From Paramacrobiotus richtersi (taxonomy: Eukaryota; Tardigrada; Eutardigrada; Parachela; Macrobiotidae), in the NCBI GenBank assembly GCA_034698045.1, contig JAQGAU010000842.1, positions 1 through 23,302 on the forward strand: a stretch of DNA of 23,302 bases, read 5' to 3'. Under the pieces are notes generated by a model. It had not been told where the DNA came from, made no database searches, and was given only the letters and a program-made list of their open reading frames with translations. Shown one piece after another: positions 7,640 to 18,900 of the stretch. Positions within the stretch are counted from its first letter, which is position 1, and each line of letters starts with the position of its first letter. Position numbers and translations under genes: made by a program.

Positions 7640-8924
7640 TTCGGGACATAGCGATGTTCTCAGTCCGGCTGTGGTCCTGCTTTCCCAGATTTCCAGTGCT
7701 GAAAAGCTTGTGGAATAATACCGGAATGCAGGTCAATCTGCGGACAATACTTTCCCCAACAGTCGCACGCACATGTTGGAGTTTGCAGTTTGCAAGTCAA
7801 GACATCCGCTAGCACCGCGCACGACTAACATGTCGTTAGTCATGGCGCCATCCAAGCCGTCACTAAACCAGCGCATCGCGAAGTTACAGTTGACCTCAAA
7901 GACAGCGACATTCTCCATCACCAGACATTTGAACATGTTTCTCAACGACTTATCAAAGACGAACTTATGTTTGTTCGTTATCAAAGCAATGGATTCGTTG
8001 TCGTCGATGTTATGACCCTCGGAAAAATAATTAAGCGGCGCGTTCACATTTGACAGAACGAGTGTGTGGATTGGTCCCGTATTCCTTACCTCCATCAAAC
8101 ACTGCACAACGTCAAGAACGGTCCACATTCCCGGGCCCGTCAGTACAATTTTCTGTACGTCGTTGACCAGGGCCTTGTAAAGACAAGCGGCAACTTTCCT
8201 CAGGGAATCATTACAGGGATCGGCTGCCTACATGTCGTACTGAAGTACATGTCGGATGATCTTGGAATTTCGATATGCACTTTCCGGACGAACTGTGGTA
8301 AATGCAGCAGCATATTCCATCGTTGACACAGTTGGCGCGCCTTGGCCTGGTTTTCTGTGGTCAATGATTTAAATATCTGGACCAGAATTTCTGGCGGAAT
8401 CACATTGCATCGGGGATCAAGGAAAAAGAATTTCGATCCAGATCTACATTATCAGTTGATTCAGTTGCCGATTCCACCAGAACAGTGACGAATTTAGACC
8501 CATTCCGAGGTTGACCAGAATATTTGCACGGAGCCGATCACTCAATGACTGTCCCTATAATTAATGTAAAAGATATGCCAGCGCCGTACGTATGTATTGG
8601 TTTATTAACAGCCGTAAGAAACGATAGCCCATGATATCTATAAACCTTATCGCATGGTCTACGGTAGCCACTTGGTAGGCTATTCGCAATACGTACCGGC
8701 AGTTGTTGTTTGTTTTTCGGTTTATCGTTCGATAGTACAAAAATCCTCATCTTCCACTTTGATGATTTTGCTGCAGGGTCGTTCTTTATTCCATAATTTT
8801 AGCACTCTGCTGTTCAGAATGAAGTTACATGGAACGGGAATCCGCTGCTTTTTGAAAGCCGTCAGAACTGGTCGACAGTAATATTTTGGAGCGTACTTTA
8901 TGCTCCGTTTCGTCCACGATGTGG

Positions 8925-9075
8925 TCTTGGCTGTTGATGTGATTATTACTGTGAAAACCGTAGTGAAAAGACAGAACGAGAGCCAAGAATGCAGGACACA
9001 AAACAAAACGGCTGCAAATCTTTAACTGAAATTAGCGCGATAACATGAAAACACTTGGGTATTTTTTAGTTATGA
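8925..9075 (+). repeat. Copy of BLTP1 intron 2 sequence joined to the F-box pseudogene
   Basis: It aligns with about 13705-13850 inside intron 2 of BLTP1. Shared pieces in order are AAAACCGTAG, GAAA(A/G)G(A/G)CAGAAC, GGCGAGAAT/GAGCCAAGAAT, CTTTAAC-GAAA, a GC-TATAA/GCGATAA stretch and GTGAAAACA/ATGAAAACA followed by GGTATTTTTT. It begins about 35 bases beyond the last recognisable exon A' sequence. The first half of exon A, the promoter spacer and BLTP1 exons 1-2 would therefore have been deleted from this copy. Confidence 0.6.
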
Positions 9076-9757
9076 ATCCAGTTCACAACATTTTTTTGTA
9101 AATTTGTAATTAAGCGTTCGTTACAAGCCGACTGCGCATTGTGTAATCAAGCTACGAATGAAGTCGAAGTACTCCGTTCTCTTTCGAGGTCAAAGCAAAG
9201 GAAACTAGGATTCGCGTTCAAAGTGTTAGCAAACCTTTGGAGACAAAAAATTGTAACGCATCGACATGGAAACTGAACAAAAAATCATCAATAATGACGT
9301 TTCTCTTGGCTGAATTTGCGTACTTAGTGAAATGCGTTGGCAGGGCTCGTACCCTGTTCCCAAAGGGAAACCAGTGCCGTTACCTCCAACCAGGCGACAA
9401 AACATCGTATACTGCAGGCAGACCGTATTTCGACATACGTCATACACAATACTTCGGGTAGTCGGGTTAATTTTCATGTACAGCGCGCAATTAGAAAATA
9501 GCACACGAAGAAATAAAGATTTGTCATGAGTTCTCGATAAGAAGTATATGGACGCCAGCTGTTTCTGATACAGATTACAGAAGGGAGCCACATCAGTAAA
9601 TCACTTACATTTCCAATGAACAAAATTGTTACCCATAGACAGTAATTTACCCACAGACTGTTAGCCAAAATAGATAATACGTGACTACTTTTAGGGCAGT
9701 CATGACTGTCATGTAATGGCCAAAATTTAATGTTGAACCAATCACATCATCAGGCAA
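9076..9757. other. Intergenic, no supported gene
   Basis: This separates the pseudogene block from the 3' end of the intact F-box gene. A minus-strand frame (9591-9226, 121 codons) and plus-strand frames overlap here without recognisable domains. An ATTAAA poly(A)-like signal for the minus-strand gene sits at 9731-9726, about 27 bases past its stop codon. Confidence 0.4.
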
Positions 9758-9967
9758 TCACGAAAGCGTACCGCTGGGCGCATGGCTCGAAACAGAATCA
9801 TTCATCGCAAACCTTCCGGTTTCTGGATGATAATTTTCTCGGAGGAATTTGTCAAGAACGGCTATAGTAATTCGATTCAAACTGGACAAATCCCAGTCGC
9901 CGATTTCCGCCCATCCACCGCTAGAATCTGATGCTCGGGGGTCACACCGTTCAAATCCATACAACAT
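9758..9967 (-). CDS. F-box gene exon C (residues 524-592)
   Basis: It follows acceptor TTTCGTAG. It encodes MLYGFERCDPRASD, DLSSLNRITIAVLDKF, YHPETGRFA and ends in TGA. Two other copies of this exon edge in the window keep the same acceptor position, supporting it as a genuine exon. Confidence 0.72.
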   Translation of the reverse strand: MLYGFERCDPRASDSSGGWAEIGDWDLSSLNRITIAVLDKFLRENYHPETGRFAMNDSVSSHAPSGTLS

Positions 9968-11970
9968 CTACGAAACCCAGAACATTATTTATTAAATCAT
10001 TCTGACAAATAAACAGAACTGCGCTTGGTGACTTTCATAAGACTCAGTTGTCGAGTACATACAGACATTTCGGTTCTCTAAATGTTGACAGAATTCAGGA
10101 CAATTTCCGGAGTTGTCAAACACTGTTAACATGTCTTGTTCAAAAGTCTTCGTTGTTACGAATTACCAAAACTTGTATTTATCAGAACAGCTTCAGCTGA
10201 AGATCTTAAGAAACAAAAATACGGATAGAAGTACTGTTGACTGCAAGTAATTCTAACCTGAGAAACATGAATCCACACATCCGTCTCTGGCGGGACATTG
10301 TCATATGGTTCGAAGTACGGGTGTGGTTCATCTTTCCAAGATTTCCAGTACTGCACACCTTGTGGAATAATACTGGAATGTAGGTCAATATGCGGACAGT
10401 ACTTTTCCAAAATATCCCACCAGTCGCAAGCACAGGTAGGAGATCGCAGGTCAAGACGTCCAATAACCCCATGCACGAATAACATGTCATCTGCCATGGG
10501 GTACTCCCAATCACACCTCAACCAACGGAATGCAAAGTTGCAGTTAACCTCAAGAACAGTGACGTTCTCCATTACCAGCCACTTGAACATCTTCTTCAAC
10601 GACCTTGTAAAAAAGAACTTGATCCGTATTGCATAGTTGTGTTCGATTTCCCTGTTGTCATCACCATCGGAAAAAGAATTAAACCATTCTTTTACATTTG
10701 ACAGTACAAGCGTCTCGATGGGTCCTGTGTTCCTTATCTTCATCAAAGACCCCAAAGCTCGAAGAACGGTCCACATTCCCGAGCCCGTCAGCACAATTTT
10801 CTGTGCGTCGTTGACCAAGGCTTTGTAAAGACAAGCGGCAATTTTTCTCACGGAATCCTTGAATGGATCGTCCGCATTAACATGATAGTACTTTTCGGAC
10901 GACTTAGGCATTTCAATATGCACGTCCTTGATGAACTGTGGTAAATGCAGCAGCATATTCCATCGTTGACACACTTGGCGCGCTCTGGCCTGGTTTTCCG
11001 TGGTCAAGAATTTAAAAATCTTGACCAGAAGTTCGCGTGGAATCACAGTGTTGATGTCGATACCGCAGACCAAGGAAAAAGACTTTTGATCGAGGTCGGC
11101 ATTATCAGTTGGTTCATTTCTCGATTCCACCAGAATATTTGCAATGAGCTCACTCAATGGCCGCCCCTAAAAATGTTACACAGTATTAACAGCAGTTCAC
11201 GCTTAAGAGTACACAAGTTAAAAATATCATGCCAGGGCAGTAAGAAGTTGGCCGAAAGAAGTGATATCGTTAATCGTTTAATATACGGTAGATATCGAAG
11301 GTATCAGTACCTGCAATTTTCGTTCGTTTTTTGGTTTATCTTCCATCAGGTAGTACAAAATCCCATCTTCCACTTTGATAATTTTGCTGCATGGACGTTC
11401 TTTGTTCCATAGTTCTTGCACTCTGTAGTTTGAAACGAAGCTAACTGGAACAGGCGTCTGCTGCTTTTTGAAAGCCGTCCAAACAGGTCGACAGGCAAGG
11501 TAATTTTTAAAGCTGTATGGTCGACGAACATGATCATATGGCAGAACGTATTCCTCTTTCCTGCTCTTCGAGATGAGCACTTCGACTACTGCGAAGCTTT
11601 CTTCGTCTGTCGCTAACACGCGAGCAGGATACCACACGTACGGTGCGTGAAGAGTCAGCTGTAGCACAGCTTCCCAGCAATGCGGATCATTCTTTCTCAC
11701 ATTTCCAGGGTGATCATCTTCAGTGGCGAGACCGGAACGCAAATAATATTCCCAAAGCCACTGATCAGACATGTCCGGCAGGATTAACCGTCTGGCAGGT
11801 TTGTCTCGAGGCTGACGGATCCTGCGCGATGGAACAGGTACTGGGTGGCCGTCGCCAAAATCCACTATGAGATCGTCATCCCCAATATCCACCACGTAAC
11901 CGAAGCGTTTCTCACCGTTGTCCATTTTTACGTCCACAGCATCCCACCTTTTGACAGCACTTTTGAGCAT
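9758..11970 (-). CDS. F-box protein with N-terminal Tudor/Agenet-like modules (three exons)
   Basis: Derived model: exons 11970-11311, 11166-10258 and 9967-9758, with introns in phase 0 and GT-AG ends, giving 592 codons plus stop. Residues about 9-55 (WDAVDVKMDNGEKRFGYVVD, then PVPSRRIRQP) and about 100-155 (WYPARVL, AVVEV, YVLPYDHVRRP) look like two Tudor/Agenet-type beta barrels, which in other proteins read modified or linear peptides. An F-box follows at about 261-300 (PRELLVKIFKFLTTEN, RQVCQRWNMLLHLPQF). The remainder has LRR-like beta/leucine patterns (ETLVLSNV, VTVLEVNCNFAFRWL). F-box proteins bind Skp1 and bring substrates to SCF ubiquitin ligases; the substrate here is unknown. Start ATG 11970 is the first in-frame Met, with A at -3. 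The gene is head-to-head with BLTP1, and a broken paralogue lies immediately downstream. I do not recognise a named orthologue. Confidence 0.8.
10258..11166 (-). CDS. F-box gene exon B (residues 221-523)
   Basis: It follows acceptor ACATTTTTAG and opens with GRPLSELIANILVES, continuous in phase 0 with exon A. It carries the F-box and the leucine-rich region and ends TDVWIHVSQ at CAG before donor GTTAGA. Without the splice the frame would continue to a stop at 10156, an alternative C-terminus that cannot be excluded. Confidence 0.78.
11311..11970 (-). CDS. F-box gene exon A (residues 1-220)
   Basis: Contains the start codon and both Tudor/Agenet-like modules. It ends at CAG before donor GTACTG. 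Reading through the donor gives only ten more codons before a stop, which supports splicing. Confidence 0.8.
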
Positions 11971-12651
11971 AATGATTCATGCGGATGGGAACGAGGAGCA
12001 ATTAAACAACACTGACGACACCGTTAACACCAGTTCAATTTTCAAAAAAATATAATAAATCAATTCACACGAATCATGATCATGGCATTTCCACACGAAA
12101 AGCGAAACTGCGAATGCAAAGTGAATTCTGCAGCTGAACTTACAAGTAAAAGTCGAAAGACTTCGATCGTACGAGTACAAAGAACGGGCTTTTTGGCTTT
12201 TATTAAATTATTTTTGACTTGGAATTAATTTTGATATTCTTTCGAAATTTGAAGTACGTATTTCACGGAATTTTCACCTGCAAGCGCTGTTTTTTTTGAG
12301 TCGGCATGGTAGTCACCCTTAGCAGGCAGGCGCAGTTTGCCTAAACGATTTCCGGTAGCCGTTAAGGACGCCGCTCTCTGGCGGTGGCAGTCCTACGCTC
12401 GGGTGCCTTTGATTGTAAACACCAAAGGCAAAACGTCAATCGCTTGTCAAAAAATCAGATTATTTCGAAAATTTCAAAATTATCAGATTTTTTCGTTTTC
12501 GTTTGCCACAGGCGCAGACGTAGTGACACACTTTAACAATGATTAAATACCATAAACTGTTGCACCTGTAGTTCTATCTGCCTAGAAATCACATTTGCGC
12601 GATCTTAGGAAATGCGCTCGGACAAGATCTGATGCAAATCTCGGCCGCACC
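11971..12651. promoter_or_regulatory. Shared divergent spacer between the F-box gene and BLTP1
   Basis: The 681 bases between the two start codons, which point away from each other, so both promoters should lie here. I see no clear TATA box placed for either gene. Parts are duplicated elsewhere: 12070-12165 at 2140-2270 and 12404-12667 at 3589-3855. A palindrome TGCCTTTG...CAAAGGCA lies near 12404-12430. The stretch 12180-12400 has no recognised feature. Confidence 0.6.
12612..12632 (+). promoter_or_regulatory. Upstream ORF 1 of BLTP1
   Basis: A six-codon frame, MRSDKI then TGA, 40 bases before the main ATG. Its stop overlaps the start of the next upstream ORF as TGATG. It acts on translation only if the transcript begins upstream, which is not shown. 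Confidence 0.4.
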
Positions 12652-12676
12652 ATGGAAAACAGCACTCAAGTTCTGA
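12632..12676 (+). promoter_or_regulatory. Upstream ORF 2 overlapping the BLTP1 start
   Basis: A 14-codon frame (MQISAAPWKTALKF) in a different frame. It begins 20 bases before the BLTP1 ATG and ends 22 bases after the main ATG's last base. Ribosomes that use it would bypass the main start, so it could reduce BLTP1 output. Confidence 0.4.
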
Positions 12677-12928
12677 ATATCACCGTCCCGAGTTTCCCGT
12701 CAACTACCAGCGACAACATGGACGGGAACACCACGGAAGGTGTCTTCGAGAATCCCTTCGAGAATATGCCCATTGATTCCAACTTTGCATGGCTGTTGTG
12801 TGCGCTGAGCATCGTATTTATCTGGATGATATACGGATCGTGCTTTCATTCGCGCGTTGTGGGAGCTGTGATTGGGTTTATTGTCAATCAGTATTTCAAG
12901 CGCAGGGGTCTTGGCGAACTCAGCATCG
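12652..12928 (+). CDS. BLTP1: BLTP1 exon 1: start, lumenal tail, membrane anchor
   Basis: Residues 1-92. The N-terminal 43 residues carry three N-glycosylation sequons (Asn3, Asn9, Asn26), then the hydrophobic anchor NFAWLLCALSIVFIWMIY and a second hydrophobic stretch, VVGAVIGFIV. The donor GTAGGT after ATCG leaves phase 1. Intron 1 (513 bases) shows nothing notable. Confidence 0.88.
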
Positions 12929-15900
12929 GTAGGTACAATGCAGCTACTGTTTGGATGTATCATTTATGGTGATTGTGCTGCAGCAGAGTTTTTCGTGTTT
13001 TATTGGTCATTTTTCGCTGTTGCACACCACGAGTTTTCTGTTTGGCGATCTAGCATAATTCGCAGTTTTCAGTGATTATTTTGCAAGAATTGTCTTTATT
13101 CACAGTTTTGGCCGTTGGGTCACGAAAAGCTGACAAATATTGACTTTTTTTAATATTTATAATTTAAAGACTGATCGCATGAGCACGCGAAATACTACCA
13201 AGTTCTCGTGTCATTAGAAATAAATTAATAAATTAAAGTTATTGAACTCCTAAAATTTAAAAAGTCGCTTATTTCGAGAAATAAAAGTAAATTTTTTTTG
13301 GAAAAAATGTACTGATATGGAAACTACAATAGTAACAAAATATGATAGAATATTGGCGAAAAAGATTTGATTATAATAACTGCACGGTGTTCCGTTGCCA
13401 GCCGGTGGTGGATTTTTGAAACAGTTTCGATGATTTTGCAGGTTCGCTGAAGATTGGAGTCGTCTCGGGGAGGTTGGCGTTCCGGAATGTGCGATATATT
13501 AATGAAGATTACAGTATATTAATCTATGATGGATACATTTGGTTCCGGTATTGGATGCCCTACAAAGTGAAGCAGCTGTCGGGTAAGTACAGAAAATCGT
13601 CCAAGGATGTGTACACGAATTGGCTACAGCAGTGAAATTTCTCTCTTTTAATTAACCCACTTGTCAGGTGCAATCGCTAAAAAATACAAAAATAAAATAA
13701 TGTGTACAGTTTTGGAGTTTAGATGTTTTATAATCAAAACCGTAGGGGAAAGGCAGAACCAAGGCGAGAATAAACTGCGTCAGAACTTTAACGGAAACCA
13801 GTGCTATAATAATTGTGAAAACATTCTGGTATTTTTTCATTTTAAATTTACTCCACAAGATTTGTTAGAATTTTTCAGGGTGTTAATTTTTCTTTGACAT
13901 TACCTATTCCTTTCAAAACGACATCGTTGGCGCACCAAAACATCTACACGAAACTTGAAGTGCTAAAACGTCAAATCTGATCTCTGATGACGTTGTGATC
14001 TTTCTTGTAATTATACGTTTCGTGTACGTTTACTTAGCTTCTGGCCAAGTTATATCCTTGCTCTGAATTTTGTCTAAGTTATCGTTTATTTCATTTTTTT
14101 GCAATAGGGCTGATTTATTCTTCTGGTTCATCTGATACAGTACTTCAGCGATGTACGGCAGCGATGCGGCCGTTGTTATCCATTAACTAAATATGTTTGC
14201 GATTACTTTTCTGCTTTTCTTCACTTATTCGGCACCTTTATTGGTGGCATGCAACGACGCAAAGAATTCTGAAATATTAACAAGTACTGTATAACCGGAT
14301 TTTGAAATGGAGTAAAAAAAATCTGATATGTCTTTTAATCACATTAAAATACTTTTTTGAATTTAAAGAAAGAGAATTGCGCAGTCATAATCAGATTGCA
14401 GTTTTAAAGTCCGGTAACTTTTTGTTGCTCATAGCAGACCCCGGTTACATATGGAAGATATAGCGCCTTTGTACTACGATTTTATGCTAATGATGAGATA
14501 GTTTATGCGCTTGTCTTTGGTGCTCTGTATATACTGTAGCTGCACGGTTTTTCAGAATTTCGAATGGATTCCCATCGCTTATTTATGCACTTCTACGGTC
14601 TCGAAGTGTATTTTTATAATCGCACCGACCCTGTTGCTCAGATCGTGAAAATACGGAAAGACTTTGAAAAGGAACTATACGAGAGATTTTATGGACGTCC
14701 TATGCCGGAAAACTCGCCTGATGCAAAAAAGTTTGTTTCACTTTTCACATCTCGCTTTTCTCATCATTCATTTTCCAAAAAAACCTTTTGATGCGCTAAT
14801 TTTGACAGCAACGTTTTGTCGTAGAAATGAAGCTGCGAAAGTGTCCAATGCAGAAAAAATCAACGGCTGGGCCAATCTCCGGAATCTCTTTGCTGTTGTG
14901 GATATCAAACTCAATATGGTTTGTGACATGTTGTTTTTTCGGTATTGTCCCGTTTTGATTGGAGTGTTTTCTGTAGTTTCGTATTGTAATGGGGAATTTT
15001 CGCTCGGCGTATTCTTTGGTGGTGGGCGGATCGTCTGCATCACTTTGTATGACGTACGAAGCAGCCACCTTGGAAGTTGATCCTTTTGCCACGGTGATAA
15101 CGGGGAGTATGAAGAATGTGGAGACGTCGTTTCAGGTTAATCCGGATTATCCAGGAGAAGTGCCAACGTAAGGTTTTTACGCAGTTGCAAGTAGTGAACA
15201 CAATATAATCACATGCAGATGAGTAGATGCGTGAACAATATAAACTGGTGATACGAAGGATATTGTTAATACAAACAATGGTAAATTAATTTTTCAGTTA
15301 TCATACTGTGATTTCGTTATGATTTTACATTCAGTTGTTGCAGTTCTCGTAGCAGTTAATCGTAGTGTAGTGGCGTGAAAACTGACTGAACGGAAAAGCT
15401 ACCGTTAAGCGCACTGGAATAAAATAGTATGTTAGCTAAAAAATCAGAACATTTCATTTTTTTGTCTTATTTCTTTGGAATTTTGTTGTTTAGTTTTCAT
15501 TTTCCTTCACTTCAATTAGTCTTTCTCTTCTTTGTAGCTGTCCGTATGATCGGTCGGATCGCAAAGGAAAACTAAAATTTTTCTCAACGGAAGCCGTTCA
15601 AATCAGTCGTTATCACGTGGACAATCCCACCGACATTATCACGGTGTTATTGGAGAATCGTCCGGATGTATCGGAACAACTGATGAAGTGGTCGACGGAG
15701 CTGACTCTGGTTGGCCGGACGGATATTGTTTATGGTGGCTGGATTGATGCAAGAAGGTAAATCAAAAAATTCGATAAACACCAAAATTGTTTATTATGTC
15801 GTTATATACCTAAATGGGTTTGTAAAATTTGTAAAGAAACGTTAAGCGGACTTTTCAGATTAGTATCTTTTGTACGAGAAGCTGAACATGGTTTGTGATC

Positions 15901-18900
15901 CGTTTGTCTAATAAAATTCGAATTTGTTTTCGTCTAAAAACAGAAAGATGAAACTAAAATTGAAATAGGGGTCTGATTTTTTGTGAAACTATCGTTTGAA
16001 CATTTTGAATAAGCGATTTTGTTTGTCGTCTGTAAACACGACTAAAGTTGATTACAGGCAGTTTTATTTTATCCAAGCAGTGGCTGGCTATAAATTTGCA
16101 GTTGCTGTACTTTATTTCATGAGGTTTGTTAGAGTTTTTTATTTCTTGTAACGCTTTTCTGAGCGAATTGTGTCGTTGATAAAAAACAACTTCCGGTTTC
16201 TCTAAATTATACGCGACACAGTGTTAATCTGTATTTTCAACGAGTTAGACAAAGTAATCTTAGAAGGGGAGCTTTTAGCCACTATACTACGCTTTTTGGC
16301 CTTCCATTTCTGAACCGTGGCTGAAGGTTCCGCATGGCACAGTTGTAGTTGTTTATGATTCGTCAATTTCTACTAGATTCGCAGACATTTTTGGTAATGT
16401 TCGAAATCTGTAGTGTGATTCTTTGTTTAGAGCGGAAGTGCATCGGGCGCTGTTTCCTCCCACCCGTTCGGAACTCCCAGTAACTAACACCGTGGCTCAA
16501 CGCACGTACAAAGGTTTCGACCTGCTGATCACCACCAAAGCCAGTGTGTACTGCACCATCTACCTCGTGAATGAACAGAACGAAGTGCACAAGTTTATAT
16601 TGAGCTGTGATCCGGGGACGGAGTTTATGTTCCATATCCCGTACATATTACGCGAGCAGGGCTTCGAAACGAACATCAACCTCAAAGCCAAGCACCTCCG
16701 CGGAGTGACCTCGTTGGCAGCGAAAAATCTGCTGGAAGCGGATGAGATGAACATGAATATGGTGCTGAAGTATTCCCGGGTGCACCATGGACCGCAGCAG
16801 TGGGATTTGGATTTTGGTTGGACGAATGCATCGGTATGGCCGTATATACTATTTAGGAGACAGTTTTTCAATTTTTTTATATTTCACTTAAACATCACGA
16901 AATCTGTAGAAATTTGTAGAAATACAGAAAATATGTAGAAAGTTTGCGGTAGCCATCAAGGATGCATTAAGCAATCCACAGCAACCTAATAAAAAGAAGT
17001 CTACAGTACTGTCTACAATGAAACGGTTGCTTTGTCATAATGCCGGAAAGAATCTTAGCGTTCAGAGACTGAAATATTTTTCCGAAAATATATTGATGTA
17101 ATTGCCGCAAAATGTGCTGGACGCACACTGCAGGAAATTGTAGTGTAGTGGTTCACCATATAATTATAAGAGTTGTTGAAATTGTGTGTGGTGTGGACCG
17201 TGTGGTTGTTTGACTGAATTGATCCCTGAACAGTCAGTTTTCTAGCCTATTATATTTTTAGGTATTTTTCCTGTATGAACACAAGCAGATGATCAGTGGA
17301 ATGATTCACGATTGGACATCCGGATCTGACAAGCCCGATCTCCTGAAGTTCGTCCCCTTTTTTGTCAACATAAAAATGAACTTTAACGGGGTCGATTTGA
17401 TCACCTACACCAACCAATTCAACTGGATCGACTGCACGAAAACCGGTCTGGAGAACTGCTACACGGTCTTTGGTGGACCGCAACTGGATTTGGCCTTCTC
17501 GTTGAATTTCCTGGAATTCATGGCGCCCGTGTCGGAAGTGCCTTTCAAGGTTGAGGCATCGCATGTGGATGTCCGGCTGTTCTTTCCTGATGCGCACACC
17601 CAGTATTACACCATTGCATCGTTGTATCAACGGGCCAATGTGGAGACGTTTGCGGGGCAGAAGATGTCCGGTGTGGCGGATATTCCTAGAGCGTTTCGGG
17701 ATACCATGCTGCCGGGAACGTTCTGGTGTCGGACGTGGAGTGTGGACAACTTCCATCTGGGCTTGAATTACTGTTTTCATAGCGCGTCGTACGTTGCTCC
17801 TGGAGAAATGCCCCGGTAAGATTCTGGACAGTTGCATGCTTCGGAAGTGTTCTGATCTACGTTTATATAATGTCTGAATTTTGCAACTAATGTAGAGCGA
17901 GGTTAAGGGGGTTAAACAAAAACAATTTAGCTTTTTACTATGCTATCAGCAGTTCGTAACGTAGAGGTCGAGTATCTCGTTGCTTGAGACAGCCTGTATT
18001 GACGTTACACCGTAGAGCAGTGGCTGACCGATTTCACATATACCATCGCTGTATTAGTCAAACTTCCGATTGCGTAATGTGATTTTGAAATTGAGTGAAT
18101 GCTTTTTTGGAATTGATTGATCATGACTGTTTCCGTTATGTTTTTATGATGATCCATCCGAGTGCAAGTCTACGATGTGATATACGGTAATTCTCGGTTT
18201 AATTGACAGCCAGCCCAAAAAAGACGACAATGAACCAGACATGATGGAGCTGGAAATGTCTATCGCCTCCTCCCAGATGCTAGTCACCGGTTCCTTCATC
18301 AAATGCCTCTACAACGCCAAAGAGAACTATTTTGGTGCATCCCAAGAACCAAACTCCATGGAGACCAGCATTACCCACCGTCTGGAAGCTCTCCTCCGGA
18401 AATCCGTCGCCATTTTCCAGAACAACCACACGGCCGAGCGGTCGCGCCCTCTGGACGTCAACGTCGTGGGGAATTTCAGCAATACCACAGCGCATCTACT
18501 GTTACCCTCCGAAGCCTCGGATCCACCTTGTCCGCGGGTTTTTGCCAAGAAAGTCAGCTTGGAGGTGTTAAAACAGTACGAAGAGACCACGCTGCAGGTG
18601 GTCGTACATCCGATTGTACTGGATGTGGCTGATTGCCATCCGTCGGAGGGGTACACGGATCCGATGCGGAATGGGCAGGCACTGGTGTCGTTCGTGCAGG
18701 TTAGGGGACACGCCATGTTTTCTGATTATGGGGTACCGCCGGGGGAGGAGACAAGCGAGTATGCATGGTTGTTGGATGTACAAGTTGGGGATGCTGTGAT
18801 CCGGGCTTCGTTACCGCAGGTAGGGGAGAAGTTATTTAAATCTTTGTTAGCAACGTAAAAGTTGAATTTGTTGGACGCATTCCGTTCCTGACCTACCGCT

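Larger units (their letters stand above)
6643..8890 (-). pseudogene. Broken paralogous copy of the Tudor-like/F-box gene
   Basis: The three parts keep the order of the intact gene. Exon A' (about 8890-8697) carries only the end of the first exon (CRPVLTAFKKQ, then LWNKERPCSKIIKVED), with a frameshift after KVEDEDF and a donor-like GTACGT. Exon B' (about 8559 to 7640) carries the F-box (PPEILVQIF, LCQRWNMLLHLPQF) and the following region (MWTVLDVVQCL, LVMENVAVFEVNCNFA). It has a small insertion in its first part, a frameshift near 8230 between DMYFST and the ADPCNDSLRK-like continuation, another near 7755 (CVRLLG), and a stop soon after. Exon C' (6882-6643) is open and spliceable, 79 codons, with a short SLSLKSLKS expansion from a tandem TCACTCAAG repeat. 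With at least three frame breaks and no 5' half of exon A, it should not make the full protein. Confidence 0.85.

Noticed and set aside
7773-8326. Plus-strand ORFs over the F-box pseudogene
   Set aside because: They are antisense shadows of exon B', whose minus-strand translation matches the intact gene.
12595-12651. Upstream in-frame extension of BLTP1 exon 1
   Set aside because: The frame is open but has no ATG. The ATG at 12652 has a strong context and is preserved in the relic copy.
14664-15080. Continuous ORF across BLTP1 exon 4 and both flanking introns
   Set aside because: Only 14825-14918 matches the family. The rest reads through introns, and the next exon continues in another frame.
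17250-17837. Long minus-strand ORF opposite BLTP1 exon 8
   Set aside because: It is the shadow of a conserved exon on the plus strand; no recognisable protein.
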